This document shows, one piece after another, positions 8,294 to 16,718 of a DNA stretch of 44,752 bases. The stretch spans positions 1 through 44,752 of the forward strand of contig JAFWOP010000017.1 of NCBI GenBank assembly GCA_017545365.1. The letters are read 5' to 3'. Below the pieces are notes generated by a model. It saw only the letters and a list, made by a program, of their open reading frames with translations. It was not told the origin of the DNA and made no database searches. The stretch comes from Bacteroidales bacterium (GTDB lineage: Bacteria; Bacteroidota; Bacteroidia; Bacteroidales; P3). The position numbers and the translations under genes are program-made. Position 1 is the first letter of the stretch; every line of letters begins with the position of its first letter.

Positions 8294-10921
8294 TCAGACC
8301 AGCTCGGCAGCGACCTGCATGGCGCGGTCGAGGCCGTCGAGGTTCTTGCCGCCGGCAGTGGCGTAGGCAGGTTGTCCGCCGCCACCGCCCTGCATCTCCT
8401 TGCCGGCAGTGCGGACGATGGTGCCGGCGTTCTTTCCGGCATCCACACGGTTCTGACCCAGGCACACCAGCAGCGAGGGCTTGTCGCCAAAGGCACTGGC
8501 AAGCACCACGGCCATGTCGGGATAGTCGGCACGGAGCGCAAGCATGGCATCCTTCAGCTGGCTGAGGTCGGCATCGACACGCTCGACCAGCAGCGCATTC
8601 TGCTGCAATTTGGAGGCGATACCTTTGACGAAGTCGGCCACCTGGGCCTTTTGGAACTGGTCCAGACGGGCACGAAGGTCGCCATTCTCCTCCTGCAGAC
8701 GCTGCACGGCGGAGGTGATGTCCTTGGGGTTTTTCAACAGCTCGCGGAGGGCTTCCAGCTGGTCCTGCATGGCGTTGTTGTACTGCTCGGCAGCCGAGCC
8801 GGTCACCGCCTCGATGCGGCGCATACCGGCAGCCACGGCGCCTTCGCTCACGATGCGGAACGAGCCAATATGGCCGGTGTTGGAGGTGTGGGTGCCACCG
8901 CAGAATTCGACGCTGTCGCCAAATTTTACCACGCGCACCTTGTCGCCGTATTTCTCGCCAAAGAGTGCCATGGCTCCCAGTTTCTGGGCCTCGGCAATGG
9001 GCATGGCGCGATGCTCTTCGAGGGCTATGGCACGGCGGATGTCGATGTTCACCTGCTTCTCCACCTCGCGGATTTCCTCACGGCTCATCTTGGCGAAATG
9101 GGAGAAGTCGAAACGCAGACGCTGGTCGTCGACGCTGGAGCCCTTCTGCTCGACATGTGTGCCCAGGACGTTGCGCAGCGCCTTGTGCAGCAAGTGGGTC
9201 GAGGAGTGGTTGCACTCGATGGCAAAACGACGGCATTTGTCCACCTCTGCTTTGAATTGAAAATCCAGGGTTGCGGAATGAGCGTTGAGGCAGGCCACGA
9301 ATTTGTCGGCAGGGACGATATGCACGCTCAGGTTGTTCTCCTTCTTGGTGTCCACCACGGGCAGCAGGTCGCCGCCGGGGGTGGTCAGGGTGCCTTGGTC
9401 GCCCACCTGTCCGCCGCTTTCGCCGTAGAAGGGTGTCTTGTCCAGCACCAGCTGGTAGAATTCCTTGTCCTTCACTTTCACATGGCGGTAGCGGACGATA
9501 TGCACGTCGGCAGTGAGGGTGTCGTAGCCAACAAACTCCTGGTTCACGCCGGGTATCAGTTCCACCCAGTCGTCGTTTTCGACGGCTGCTGCGGCACGGG
9601 AGCGTTCCTTCTGCTCAGTCAGGCCTTTCTGGAAGCCTTCCATGTCGACGGCCCAACCTTTCTCGGATGCCATCAGCTGGGTGAGGTCGATGGGGAAGCC
9701 GTAGGTGTCGAACAGCTCGAAGGCGAAGGCTCCGTCAATCACCTTGGCGGCATTATTTGCCTTAGCCACATAGTCTTCGAAGCGGTTGATGCCGTTGGCG
9801 AGGGTTTTGAGGAACGACTGTTCCTCTTCGAGGATGATGCGGCGGATAAGCTCGTGACCTTTGACCAGCTCGGCATACTGTCCGCCCATCTGGCTGACGA
9901 GGGTGTCGACCAGTTCGTTGATGAAGGGCTGCTTGAAGCCGAGGAAGGTGTAGCCGTAGCGGACGGCGCGGCGCAGGATGCGGCGGATGACGTATCCGGC
10001 CTTGGCATTGCTGGGCAGCTGACCGTCGGCGATGCTGAAGCTGACGGCACGCAGGTGGTCGGCAACGACGCGCATGGCCACATCGGCCTCGTGGTTCTGT
10101 CCGTAGGCGATGCCCGCCATTTGGGCTATCTTCTGGATAAGTGGCTGGAAGACGTCGGTGTCGTAGTTCGACTTCTTGCCCTGCATGACCATACAGAGGC
10201 GTTCGAAGCCCATGCCGGTGTCGATATGCTTGGCCTTCAGGGGTTCGAGGGTGCCGTTGGCAAGGCGGTTGAACTGCATGAACACGAGGTTCCAGATTTC
10301 GATGACGAGGGGGTTGTCCTTGTTGACCAGGTCGCGGCCGGGCACACGGCGTTTCTCCTCCTCGTCGCGCAGGTCGATATGGATTTCGCTGCAGGGGCCG
10401 CAGGGACCTTGTTCGCCCATCTCCCAAAAGTTGTCTTTCTTGGAGCCTTTGAGTATGCGGCTCTCGTCGATATGCTCCTTCCAGAAGTTATAGGCCTCGG
10501 TGTCCATGGAGAGGCCGTCCTTCTCGTCGCCGCCGAAGACGGTGACATAGAGGTTGGCCTTGTCGATATGCATCACCTCGGTGAGGAACTCCCAGCCGTA
10601 GGCGATGGCCTCTTTTTTGAAGTAGTCGCCGAAGGACCAATTGCCGAGCATTTCGAACATGGTGTGGTGGTAGGTGTCGTGCCCCACCTCCTCCAAGTCG
10701 TTGTGCTTGCCGCTGACGCGGAGGCACTTCTGAGCGTCGCAAGCCCGCGGATAGGGGGCGGGGGCATTGCCCAGGAAGATGTCTTTAAACTGGTTCATGC
10801 CCGCATTGGTAAACATCAGAGTGGGGTCATTCTTCAACACCATGGGCGCACTGGGCACGATGTGGTGTCCTTTGCTTTCAAAGAACTGCAGAAACTGGCT
10901 GCGTATTTCGTTACTGGTCAT
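8294..10921 (-). CDS. alaS: Alanine--tRNA ligase
   Basis: A full-length 875-aa class II synthetase that charges tRNA-Ala. Domains in order: catalytic core from residue 1 (MTSNEIRSQFLQFFESKGH, then NAGMNQFKDIFLG); tRNA-recognition region with AKAGYVIRRILRRAVRYGY; editing domain with CNHSSTHLLHKAL (HxxxH zinc motif) and the second metal half FCGGTHTSNTGHIG; and C-Ala/DHHA1 region ending in GGGGGQPAYATAGGKN, which binds tRNA and hydrolyses mischarged products. Nothing is missing. It follows the GroES-like gene by 53 bp and is probably co-transcribed with it. Essential cytosolic translation enzyme. Confidence 0.98.
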   Translation of the reverse strand: MTSNEIRSQFLQFFESKGHHIVPSAPMVLKNDPTLMFTNAGMNQFKDIFLGNAPAPYPRACDAQKCLRVSGKHNDLEEVGHDTYHHTMFEMLGNWSFGDYFKKEAIAYGWEFLTEVMHIDKANLYVTVFGGDEKDGLSMDTEAYNFWKEHIDESRILKGSKKDNFWEMGEQGPCGPCSEIHIDLRDEEEKRRVPGRDLVNKDNPLVIEIWNLVFMQFNRLANGTLEPLKAKHIDTGMGFERLCMVMQGKKSNYDTDVFQPLIQKIAQMAGIAYGQNHEADVAMRVVADHLRAVSFSIADGQLPSNAKAGYVIRRILRRAVRYGYTFLGFKQPFINELVDTLVSQMGGQYAELVKGHELIRRIILEEEQSFLKTLANGINRFEDYVAKANNAAKVIDGAFAFELFDTYGFPIDLTQLMASEKGWAVDMEGFQKGLTEQKERSRAAAAVENDDWVELIPGVNQEFVGYDTLTADVHIVRYRHVKVKDKEFYQLVLDKTPFYGESGGQVGDQGTLTTPGGDLLPVVDTKKENNLSVHIVPADKFVACLNAHSATLDFQFKAEVDKCRRFAIECNHSSTHLLHKALRNVLGTHVEQKGSSVDDQRLRFDFSHFAKMSREEIREVEKQVNIDIRRAIALEEHRAMPIAEAQKLGAMALFGEKYGDKVRVVKFGDSVEFCGGTHTSNTGHIGSFRIVSEGAVAAGMRRIEAVTGSAAEQYNNAMQDQLEALRELLKNPKDITSAVQRLQEENGDLRARLDQFQKAQVADFVKGIASKLQQNALLVERVDADLSQLKDAMLALRADYPDMAVVLASAFGDKPSLLVCLGQNRVDAGKNAGTIVRTAGKEMQGGGGGQPAYATAGGKNLDGLDRAMQVAAELV

Positions 10922-10974
10922 AATCGTTTGATATTTATTGCTCCGAGGACTCGAAAGTTTGGAGCTTCACTTAT

Positions 10975-11331
10975 TTAGAACTCGTCACGCTCGACGAGGA
11001 GGATGGCACTTTGTGGGACGATGAAGTATCTGTCGCCGTCGTACTTGATTTCGATGGCGTTCTTCTGGAGGAAGAGGGCGAGGTCGCCCGGCTGCACCTG
11101 AAGGGGCAGGTAGCGGGGGTCGTTGTCTTTGTGGTTCCACGACTCCCCCTCCTCCATATTGGGCAGGGGATAGCCGGGGCCGCATTTGAGGATGTAGCCC
11201 GACTGGACGTTCTCCTTGTCCTGGTAGCCAGCAGGCAAATAGAGGCCGCTTTTGGTGCGGTCGGTGGCGTCGTTGGGTTTTATCAACACCCTGTCGCCCA
11301 CCACAATAAGTTTTTCTAAATCTTTAGTCAT
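10975..11331 (-). CDS. GroES-like (Cpn10 family) protein
   Basis: A 118-aa protein starting at MTKDLEKLIVVGDRVLIKP. The longer in-frame ORF to 11421 is rejected because its extension spans the probable promoter -7 box at 11350-11357. The Cpn10 signature is present at the N-terminus (VVGDRVLIKPNDATDRTKSGLYLP) and in VQPGDLALFLQKNAIEIKYDGDRY...ILLVERDEF. Between them is an insert (GPGYPLPNMEEGESWNHKDNDPR) replacing the usual mobile-loop neighbourhood. It resembles a small GroES-like paralogue found beside other genes in Bacteroidota rather than the groES partner of groEL, and no groEL is nearby. It may assist folding; its real role is not established. Confidence 0.8.
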   Translation of the reverse strand: MTKDLEKLIVVGDRVLIKPNDATDRTKSGLYLPAGYQDKENVQSGYILKCGPGYPLPNMEEGESWNHKDNDPRYLPLQVQPGDLALFLQKNAIEIKYDGDRYFIVPQSAILLVERDEF

Positions 11332-11349
11332 ACACACAAATTGAATTTG

Positions 11350-11357
11350 CAAAAATA
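11350..11357 (-). promoter_or_regulatory. -7 box (TATTTTTG) for the GroES-like/alaS operon
   Basis: TATTTTTG on the minus strand lies 18 bp upstream of the chosen ATG at 11331. It supports that start because the longer ORF would be transcribed only in part. No convincing -33 element. Confidence 0.55.
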
Positions 11358-11410
11358 CAAAAAAAAAGTGAGAAGTGAGATAGTGGGGACGAAAAGTGAT
11401 TTTTTTTTCG

Positions 11411-11418
11411 TAACTTTG
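11411..11418 (+). promoter_or_regulatory. -7 box (TAACTTTG) for the fucosidase gene
   Basis: TAACTTTG after a T-tract lies about 54 bp upstream of the fucosidase ATG at 11473. It sits back to back with the divergent box at 11350-11357. Confidence 0.55.
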
Positions 11419-11472
11419 CATTTTGGCATGGCTGTGGCCAAGGCCATACTTATTATTGAAAACGACTACATT

Positions 11473-12912
11473 ATGATTAAAAAGAGCGTTCTATTATATC
11501 TTTTCCTGCTGTCCCTTATTCCCATTTCGAGAGTGTGGGGCCAGGAGGTGCAGGTACAACCCACATGGGAATCGATTAATCAGCGCGGCTATCCCCAATG
11601 GTTTCGGGATGCCAAACTGGGCATCTTCATCCACTGGGGCCTTTATTCCGTACCGGCATACTCCCACCCCGACGGCTACAGCGAGTGGTTCTACCGCGGC
11701 CTGATGACGGGCGACAGCACACGTGTGGCCGAGATGCAGCAGTTTAACCGCCGTTGGGGCTACCTGCTGGGCGACCAATGGAGCGGACGCCTCAGCAATA
11801 ACGACGCCGTGAAGCAGAACCCCAAAGTCACCGACCTCTACACCCTCTATGCCCAGACCTGGTTCGCCGAGCATTGGAACCCTCAGCAGTGGGCAGACCT
11901 GTTCGAGCGGTCGGGAGCCAAATACGTGGTGCTGGTCACCAAACACCACGACGGCTACTGTCTCTGGCGCAGCCGCTACCAGCCCAACTGGAACAGCGTG
12001 GTCACCGGCCCGCACATGGACATTGTGGACTCGCTCACCCGCGCAGTGCGTGCCAAGGGGATGAAGATGGGCTTCTACTATTCACTGACGGAATGGACCA
12101 ACGGGCTGCACATCTGGATGCAGGACCCCGACGACGCCATCGACGAGTACGTATCGCACTACATGATACCCCAGTTCAAAGAGCTGGTGTCGAAATACAA
12201 GCCCTCGCTCATCTTCACTGACGGCGAGTGGCGGAACACAGCCGAGCAGTTCCATGCCACCGAGCTTATCTCGTGGTATTACAACACCGTAGGCCCCGAC
12301 GCCATCGTCAACGACCGCTGGGGCAGCGGCACAGAGCACGGCTTCAAGACCCCCGAATACAAAGGGGCCATCAACGATACGGTGCGTCCTTGGGCTGAAT
12401 GCCGCGGCATCGGCCGCAGCTTTGCCTTCAACCGCAACGAGCCCCTGAGCAACTACCTCACCTCCGACTCACTCATCCGCCATTTCGTGAAGTTGGTGGC
12501 GGCTGGCGGCGGCATGACCCTCAACGTGGGGCCTGATGCCGACGGCACTATCCCCATGCTGCAGCAGGAGCGACTGATAGACTTGGGCAACTGGCTCAAA
12601 GTGAACGGCGAGGCCATCTACGGCTCACGCCCTTTCCGCAAGATGTGCGAACGCGACAGCACTATCTACTACACCCGCAACAACGGCAACCTGTACGCCA
12701 TCGCCACCCACCTCGACGGCAACACCATCATACTTAAAAACATCCCCCGCCCCGGCCTCCTCTCACAGGTGAAGCTCCTCGGATGTGACAAGCACATCAC
12801 GCACTACTACTTCGCCGGCAGCCTGTACATACGCCTCAACAACCTCACCTTCGAGGACATCAACAAGACCAAGGGCGCCTGGGTGTTCCGCATCACTAAA
12901 TACGACAACTGA
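11473..12912 (+). CDS. Secreted GH29 alpha-L-fucosidase
   Basis: A 479-aa glycoside hydrolase with signal peptide MIKKSVLLYLFLLSLIPISR, probably periplasmic. The GH29 signatures are in order: FRDAKLGIFIHWGLYSVPAY (about 45-63), GAKYVVLVTKHHDGYCLWRS (148-167) and GFYYSLTEW. The nucleophile motif LIFTDGEW has Asp250 as the expected catalytic nucleophile. GGGMTLNVGPDADGTIP is the conserved strand before the C-terminal beta-sandwich. The family releases terminal alpha-L-fucose with retention. The start at 11473 is preferred over an in-frame ATG at 11341 because it begins the signal peptide and lies downstream of the promoter. No SusCD pair is adjacent, so it is not in a typical polysaccharide utilisation locus here. 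Confidence 0.93.
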   Translation: MIKKSVLLYLFLLSLIPISRVWGQEVQVQPTWESINQRGYPQWFRDAKLGIFIHWGLYSVPAYSHPDGYSEWFYRGLMTGDSTRVAEMQQFNRRWGYLLGDQWSGRLSNNDAVKQNPKVTDLYTLYAQTWFAEHWNPQQWADLFERSGAKYVVLVTKHHDGYCLWRSRYQPNWNSVVTGPHMDIVDSLTRAVRAKGMKMGFYYSLTEWTNGLHIWMQDPDDAIDEYVSHYMIPQFKELVSKYKPSLIFTDGEWRNTAEQFHATELISWYYNTVGPDAIVNDRWGSGTEHGFKTPEYKGAINDTVRPWAECRGIGRSFAFNRNEPLSNYLTSDSLIRHFVKLVAAGGGMTLNVGPDADGTIPMLQQERLIDLGNWLKVNGEAIYGSRPFRKMCERDSTIYYTRNNGNLYAIATHLDGNTIILKNIPRPGLLSQVKLLGCDKHITHYYFAGSLYIRLNNLTFEDINKTKGAWVFRITKYDN

Positions 12913-13002
12913 GAGGGTGGCAAGCGGTAGGCGCAGAAGCTTGTTTGCAGCACTTCGCTCCCTCACTCCAAAAGATAATAAACACTAATAATCCTAGCAA
13001 TA

Positions 13003-13791
13003 ATGAAACAAATCATCCCTTTCTTTGCAGCCGTACTGCTTTTTGCCGCCAGCTGCCAAAAGGCTGACGACATCCAGCCCATCATCCCCGTCACACCTCC
13101 TGAGACCGACACCGTCCTGCCCAGCGACCCCGTACCCGCCCTCTTCTCCATCGGCGAGGGCATGCAAGTACGCTTCGCACCTGGCAACTTACAATACGCC
13201 AGAGGAGTATGGCGTTTTGCCGAGAATCAGACCGACAACCACTTGCCCTACAATGCCGATAACTGTGACCTCTTCAACTGGAGCACCACCAGCACCAACT
13301 GGGGACTGGAAAGCACCATCGACGTGCAAGACTATGAAAACCCCTTTGTCGATTGGGGCACCAACCCCGACATCGTTGCCACCTATGGCGATGGATGGAG
13401 GGTACTAGAGGTCTCAGAATGGTCCTACCTGCTAGAAGATCGCCTTGTGGACGGACAATCTGGCGAAGGCCACTCCTGGATTGCTGCCAACATCGACGGA
13501 CAGTACGGCATCATCCTCTATCCCGACGGCTACACCCAACAGACCACCACACTCGGCACGATACCCGACAGTTGTGTATTCTTGCCTGCTGAGGGCTGCC
13601 GCGATGGCAACATCATCTTCGACCGCAACATTATTGGTTACTACTGGTCCGCCACCACCACCCGCTGCCCCACAGGTGCCGCTTATATCAAATACCACCA
13701 ATCCAACTCCTCCACCCTGTTTGTGTTCAATAACGATATCACCGAACAAGGCTATTCAGTCCGCCTAGTCCGAGACGTTTACAAGAAGTAA
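13003..13791 (+). CDS. Lipoprotein with a FISUMP-like region, function unknown
   Basis: A 262-aa protein with a lipoprotein signal (KQIIPFFAAVLLFAASC, lipidated Cys18). The body reads GEGMQVRFAPGNLQYARGVW, then many Trp/Asn/Asp/Gly turns, and ends in GYYWSATTTRCPTGAAYIKY...GYSVRLVRDV. Proteins with 'VRFSPGNLQY...W.FA...YWSST...G.SVRLV' are abundant lipoproteins in Bacteroidales and resemble the Fibrobacter major paralogous (FISUMP) domain. It probably lies on the periplasmic or outer face of the outer membrane. It starts 90 bp after the fucosidase and may share its transcript. Confidence 0.65.
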   Translation: MKQIIPFFAAVLLFAASCQKADDIQPIIPVTPPETDTVLPSDPVPALFSIGEGMQVRFAPGNLQYARGVWRFAENQTDNHLPYNADNCDLFNWSTTSTNWGLESTIDVQDYENPFVDWGTNPDIVATYGDGWRVLEVSEWSYLLEDRLVDGQSGEGHSWIAANIDGQYGIILYPDGYTQQTTTLGTIPDSCVFLPAEGCRDGNIIFDRNIIGYYWSATTTRCPTGAAYIKYHQSNSSTLFVFNNDITEQGYSVRLVRDVYKK

Positions 13792-13821
13792 GGACGCGCA
13801 AAGAGCACCCTATGGTGGGGT

Positions 13822-14592
13822 TCAAATGATGTGTAGGGCAGTGAGGGCATACTCTATACCCTCCTCATCCACCGAGGTGGTGACATAGTCGGCGTGCGAC
13901 TTAACAGTGTCGTCGGCATTGCCCATCGCCACACCGATGCCGCAGTATTCCAGCATCTCGATGTCATTCCCACCGTCGCCAAAGGCGATACACTCTTCAC
14001 GTCCGATGCCGAAGTGTTTAAGCACACTCTCTATGCCCATGGCCTTGCTGTTGTCCATGTGCACCAAGTCGCTGAACTGAGGATGCCAACGAGGCAGACG
14101 GCAGTGGGGGAGCAAGTCAAGCACCTCCGCATCGCGCTCGGCAGGCATGACGGCAATTATCTGGAACACTTCATGCCCATACATCTCCTCAATGGGGTGC
14201 AGGGGCGGCATCTCGAACTCCAGCTGCCGGTGGATGGCATTGGCCACGGGGTCGTCGAGGGTGTTGATGGCCATCTCGTGTTCGGTAAAGAGCATGGTGC
14301 ATAGGTTGTTATCCTGGGCATAATGTAGCCAGCGGTCGGTCTCGGCCTGCGGTATGGGGTTGCGGAGCAACACCTGGTCGCCCACAAAGCAATAGCCGCC
14401 ATTCATAGTAACGTAGCCGTCGAAAGAGACTGGCATATCGGGTATGAGCACCTTAGGACGGCCCGACGCGATGAAGGTGTGAATGCCATGGGCATGCAAC
14501 GCTTGGAAGGCACGCACCGTACCCGCCGACACCCGATGGGTTTTGAAGCTCAGAAGGGTGCCGTCAATATCAAAAAAGGCCGCTTTAATCAT
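13822..14592 (-). CDS. HAD superfamily (Cof-type) phosphatase
   Basis: A 256-aa Cof/IIB-type HAD hydrolase. Motif I is FFDIDGTLLSF (Asp nucleophile and Asp+2 acid). Motif II is TFIASGRP. A C2 cap occupies about residues 80-185, including YGHEVFQIIAVMP. A Lys/Asn region (LVHMDNSKAMGIESVLKHFGI) precedes motif IV, CIAFGDGGNDIEMLEYCG. Members dephosphorylate sugar phosphates, nucleotides or FMN; the substrate is not predictable. Its ATG overlaps the stop of the PNP gene by 4 bp, suggesting translational coupling and perhaps a role in nucleoside or ribose-phosphate metabolism. Confidence 0.9.
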   Translation of the reverse strand: MIKAAFFDIDGTLLSFKTHRVSAGTVRAFQALHAHGIHTFIASGRPKVLIPDMPVSFDGYVTMNGGYCFVGDQVLLRNPIPQAETDRWLHYAQDNNLCTMLFTEHEMAINTLDDPVANAIHRQLEFEMPPLHPIEEMYGHEVFQIIAVMPAERDAEVLDLLPHCRLPRWHPQFSDLVHMDNSKAMGIESVLKHFGIGREECIAFGDGGNDIEMLEYCGIGVAMGNADDTVKSHADYVTTSVDEEGIEYALTALHII

Positions 14593-15419
14593 AGATGGTT
14601 AGGCAGTTTGGCAATCACCCTCTCGAATAGTGTGGTCATCTTCTCGGCAGCGAGGTTGGCCTGTTTCACCACGTCGTCGCCGTCGTTGAGGCAGATGTCG
14701 CTGAGGTCGTTGGACTGGTTGGTGATGATACTCATGCCGAAGATTTCCATACCGCAATGGCGGGCCACTATCACCTCAGGGGTGGTGGACATACCTGCGG
14801 CATCGCCTCCGATGGCTGCGTAAAAACGGTACTCGGCACGGGTCTCATAGGTGGGGCCTGTGCCGGCGACATAGACACCCTGCTGGAGCTTCTCGCCCAT
14901 TTGTGATGCCTCATCAAGGGCGAGTTTGCGGATGCGCGTACTGTAGACGGTGGTCATATCGGGGAAGCGCGGGCCGAACTCGTCCATGTTGGGGCCGATG
15001 AGCGGGTTAGGCAGAAGATTGATATGGTCGGTGATAACCATCATGTCGCCTACGCGGTAGGTGGGGTTGACTGCACCGGCAGCGTTGCTCACAAAGAGTA
15101 TCTTGACACCCAGACGGGCCATCACCCGCACGGGGAACGTCACCTCCTGCATGGTATAGCCCTCGTAATAATGGAAGCGTCCCTGCATGGCCATCACATT
15201 TTTTCCACCTAAGGTGCCGAAGATGAGGTTGCCCTTGTGTCCGATGGCGGTGGAGCGTTTGAAATTGGGGATGCCGGCGTAGGGGATGACCAGCTGGTTG
15301 GTGATATGGTCGGCCATAAGTCCGAGGCCGCTCCCCAGAATGATGGCAATCTGCGGCACTTCGCGGTTGCCCAAGCATTGGCGCAGGTATGCTACGGTTT
15401 CGTCTATCTTGTGTATCAT
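14589..15419 (-). CDS. Purine-nucleoside phosphorylase
   Basis: A 276-aa trimeric-type (PNP/MTAP family) phosphorylase that cleaves purine nucleosides with phosphate to give a free base and ribose-1-phosphate. Seen: the phosphate loop AIILGSGLGLM; MQGRFHYYEGYTMQEVTFPVR; the base-site strand FVSNAAGAVNPTYRVGDMM; GPTYETRAEYRF; AAGMSTTPEVIVARHCGMEI; and TNQSNDLS, with the Asn that contacts the purine ring. Length is normal for the family. It sits in a purine/nucleotide housekeeping run (rdgB, BFN, PNP, HAD). Confidence 0.95.
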   Translation of the reverse strand: MIHKIDETVAYLRQCLGNREVPQIAIILGSGLGLMADHITNQLVIPYAGIPNFKRSTAIGHKGNLIFGTLGGKNVMAMQGRFHYYEGYTMQEVTFPVRVMARLGVKILFVSNAAGAVNPTYRVGDMMVITDHINLLPNPLIGPNMDEFGPRFPDMTTVYSTRIRKLALDEASQMGEKLQQGVYVAGTGPTYETRAEYRFYAAIGGDAAGMSTTPEVIVARHCGMEIFGMSIITNQSNDLSDICLNDGDDVVKQANLAAEKMTTLFERVIAKLPNHL

Positions 15420-15456
15420 AGTGCTAAGTTTTACTGTTTTATTGGCTCAGATGAGG

Positions 15457-16011
15457 CTATTCATTTTTTAACTGGTTGATGAGCTTCATGATTTCGGCGG
15501 CCTGTTCATAGTCTTCGTTGGCCTCGCATTCTTCCAACTGCTGCTCCAGTTCCTCAAGTGTCACCTCCAACTTCATGTCCTTACGTGGCAGGTTATCGGT
15601 CAACGCCCCAGGGGCCATGGAGGTTTCCTCCAGCACTTGGCTGTTGATGAGGATGTCGCAATGCTGCATCATGGCCAACACGATGGCATCGCTGGTACGG
15701 CTGTCGATATGCTTCTCGGTGAAGCCGTCGCTGATGAGGAGGGTAGAATAGAAGATGCCCTCTTCGAAGCGGTCGATGGTCACCTTCTTCAGAGTTAGCA
15801 TGTATTCTTCTAGAATGGTGTTAAGGAGGTTGTGGGTCAATGGCCTGCGCGCCTTTTTCTGCTCGATGGCCATGATGATGGCCTGGGCCTCCGCCTCACC
15901 TATCAACACAGGCACATGCCGTCCGCACTCGGGGGCATCCAGAACTAGGATGTAGGAGTCGGTCATCGACATAGACTGCGAAATCTGTAGGGGATATACT
16001 GGGGTATACAT
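15457..16011 (-). CDS. Bifunctional nuclease family (BFN/DUF151) protein with UvrB/UvrC motif
   Basis: A 184-aa protein. Residues ~20-130 form the BFN domain (SYILVLDAPECGRHVPVLIGEAEAQAI..., DSRTSDAIVLAMMQHCDILI). The C-terminus (EVTLEELEQQLEECEANEDYEQAAEIMKLINQL) is a UvrB/UvrC-type coiled-coil hairpin. This two-part architecture is standard in Bacteroidota. BFN proteins were described as having DNase and RNase activity in plants, but the bacterial role is unproven. It begins 18 bp after rdgB and ends 37 bp before PNP, so is probably in one operon with both. Confidence 0.88.
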   Translation of the reverse strand: MYTPVYPLQISQSMSMTDSYILVLDAPECGRHVPVLIGEAEAQAIIMAIEQKKARRPLTHNLLNTILEEYMLTLKKVTIDRFEEGIFYSTLLISDGFTEKHIDSRTSDAIVLAMMQHCDILINSQVLEETSMAPGALTDNLPRKDMKLEVTLEELEQQLEECEANEDYEQAAEIMKLINQLKNE

Positions 16012-16029
16012 AATTCTACAATTCTGTTG

Positions 16030-16611
16030 CTATTGCTTTTGTGACAGATACTCACACAGTTTCTGAACCGCCAGACCGCGGTGGCTGATTTTGTTCTTCA
16101 CCTCCAACGGCATCTCGGCAAAGCTGACGGCAAAGCGGTCGGGCATAAAGACGGGGTCGTAGCCGAAGCCCTCTTTGCCATAACGTTCGGTGAGGATGAC
16201 GCCGTCGACGCGCCCTTCGAAATAACGAGGCACCCCCTGCTCTATCAGGCATATCACCGTGCGGAAGCAGGCCCTGCGGTTGGTCTTGCCATCTATAGCG
16301 GCAAGCAGCTTGTTGATGTTGTCGTCGAACGAGCAGTGCTCCCCGGCATAACGGGCACTATACACCCCCGGAGCCCCTCCGAGGGCCTCCACCTCCAGGC
16401 CAGTGTCGTCGGCAAAGCAGTCGTTACCTGTCCGCTCCCAGACCCACTGCGCCTTCTGCAGCGCATTGCCCTGCAAGGTGTCGGCCGTTTCGGGTATATC
16501 GCCTTCCAGCCCTACGTCGGCTAGGCTTTTCAACACGATGCCTGTGCCGACCAACTCTCTTACCTCGTGAATCTTATGCTTATTGTTAGTAGAAAAAATC
16601 AACGTTCTCAT
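16030..16611 (-). CDS. rdgB: XTP/dITP diphosphatase (RdgB/HAM1 family)
   Basis: A 193-aa nucleotide-pool sanitiser that hydrolyses dITP, XTP and ITP to monophosphates. Motifs: LIFSTNNKHKIHEVRELV (N-terminal substrate strand), FADDTGLEVEALGGAPGVYSARYAG (metal and base site), CFRTVICLIEQG, RVDGVILTERYGKEGFGYDPVFMP and the C-terminal KNKISHRGLAVQKL. The ATG at 16611 is used. An in-frame TTG at 16620-16618 would overlap the promoter -7 box TACTTTTG (16625-16618). That puts the expected transcription start within a few bases of the ATG, so the message may be leaderless or nearly so. Confidence 0.95.
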   Translation of the reverse strand: MRTLIFSTNNKHKIHEVRELVGTGIVLKSLADVGLEGDIPETADTLQGNALQKAQWVWERTGNDCFADDTGLEVEALGGAPGVYSARYAGEHCSFDDNINKLLAAIDGKTNRRACFRTVICLIEQGVPRYFEGRVDGVILTERYGKEGFGYDPVFMPDRFAVSFAEMPLEVKNKISHRGLAVQKLCEYLSQKQ

Positions 16612-16617
16612 AATGTG

Positions 16618-16625
16618 CAAAAGTA
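16618..16625 (-). promoter_or_regulatory. -7 box (TACTTTTG) for the rdgB operon
   Basis: TACTTTTG on the minus strand ends only 6 bp before the rdgB ATG. No TTTG at the usual upstream spacing is seen; the region is A/T tracts. The inferred start site falls at or next to the ATG. Confidence 0.6.
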
Positions 16626-16718
16626 CGAAAAAAAAATCAATTATCGATTTTTATTCTCCGCAACACACAATAAGAACCCGCAATTGTCGTTATGGTAAAG
16701 ATAAATAAATAATATATC

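Noticed and set aside
8372..10978. An 868-codon open frame on the plus strand opposite alaS
   Set aside because: It is the antisense shadow of a full-length, highly conserved alaS. High GC with C/G-ending codons removes stop codons on the opposite strand. The translation is low-complexity in Val, His and Gly with no domain.
11341..11472. Longer N-terminus for the fucosidase starting at 11341
   Set aside because: It would precede the promoter -7 box and bury the signal peptide; the start at 11473 begins a standard signal peptide.
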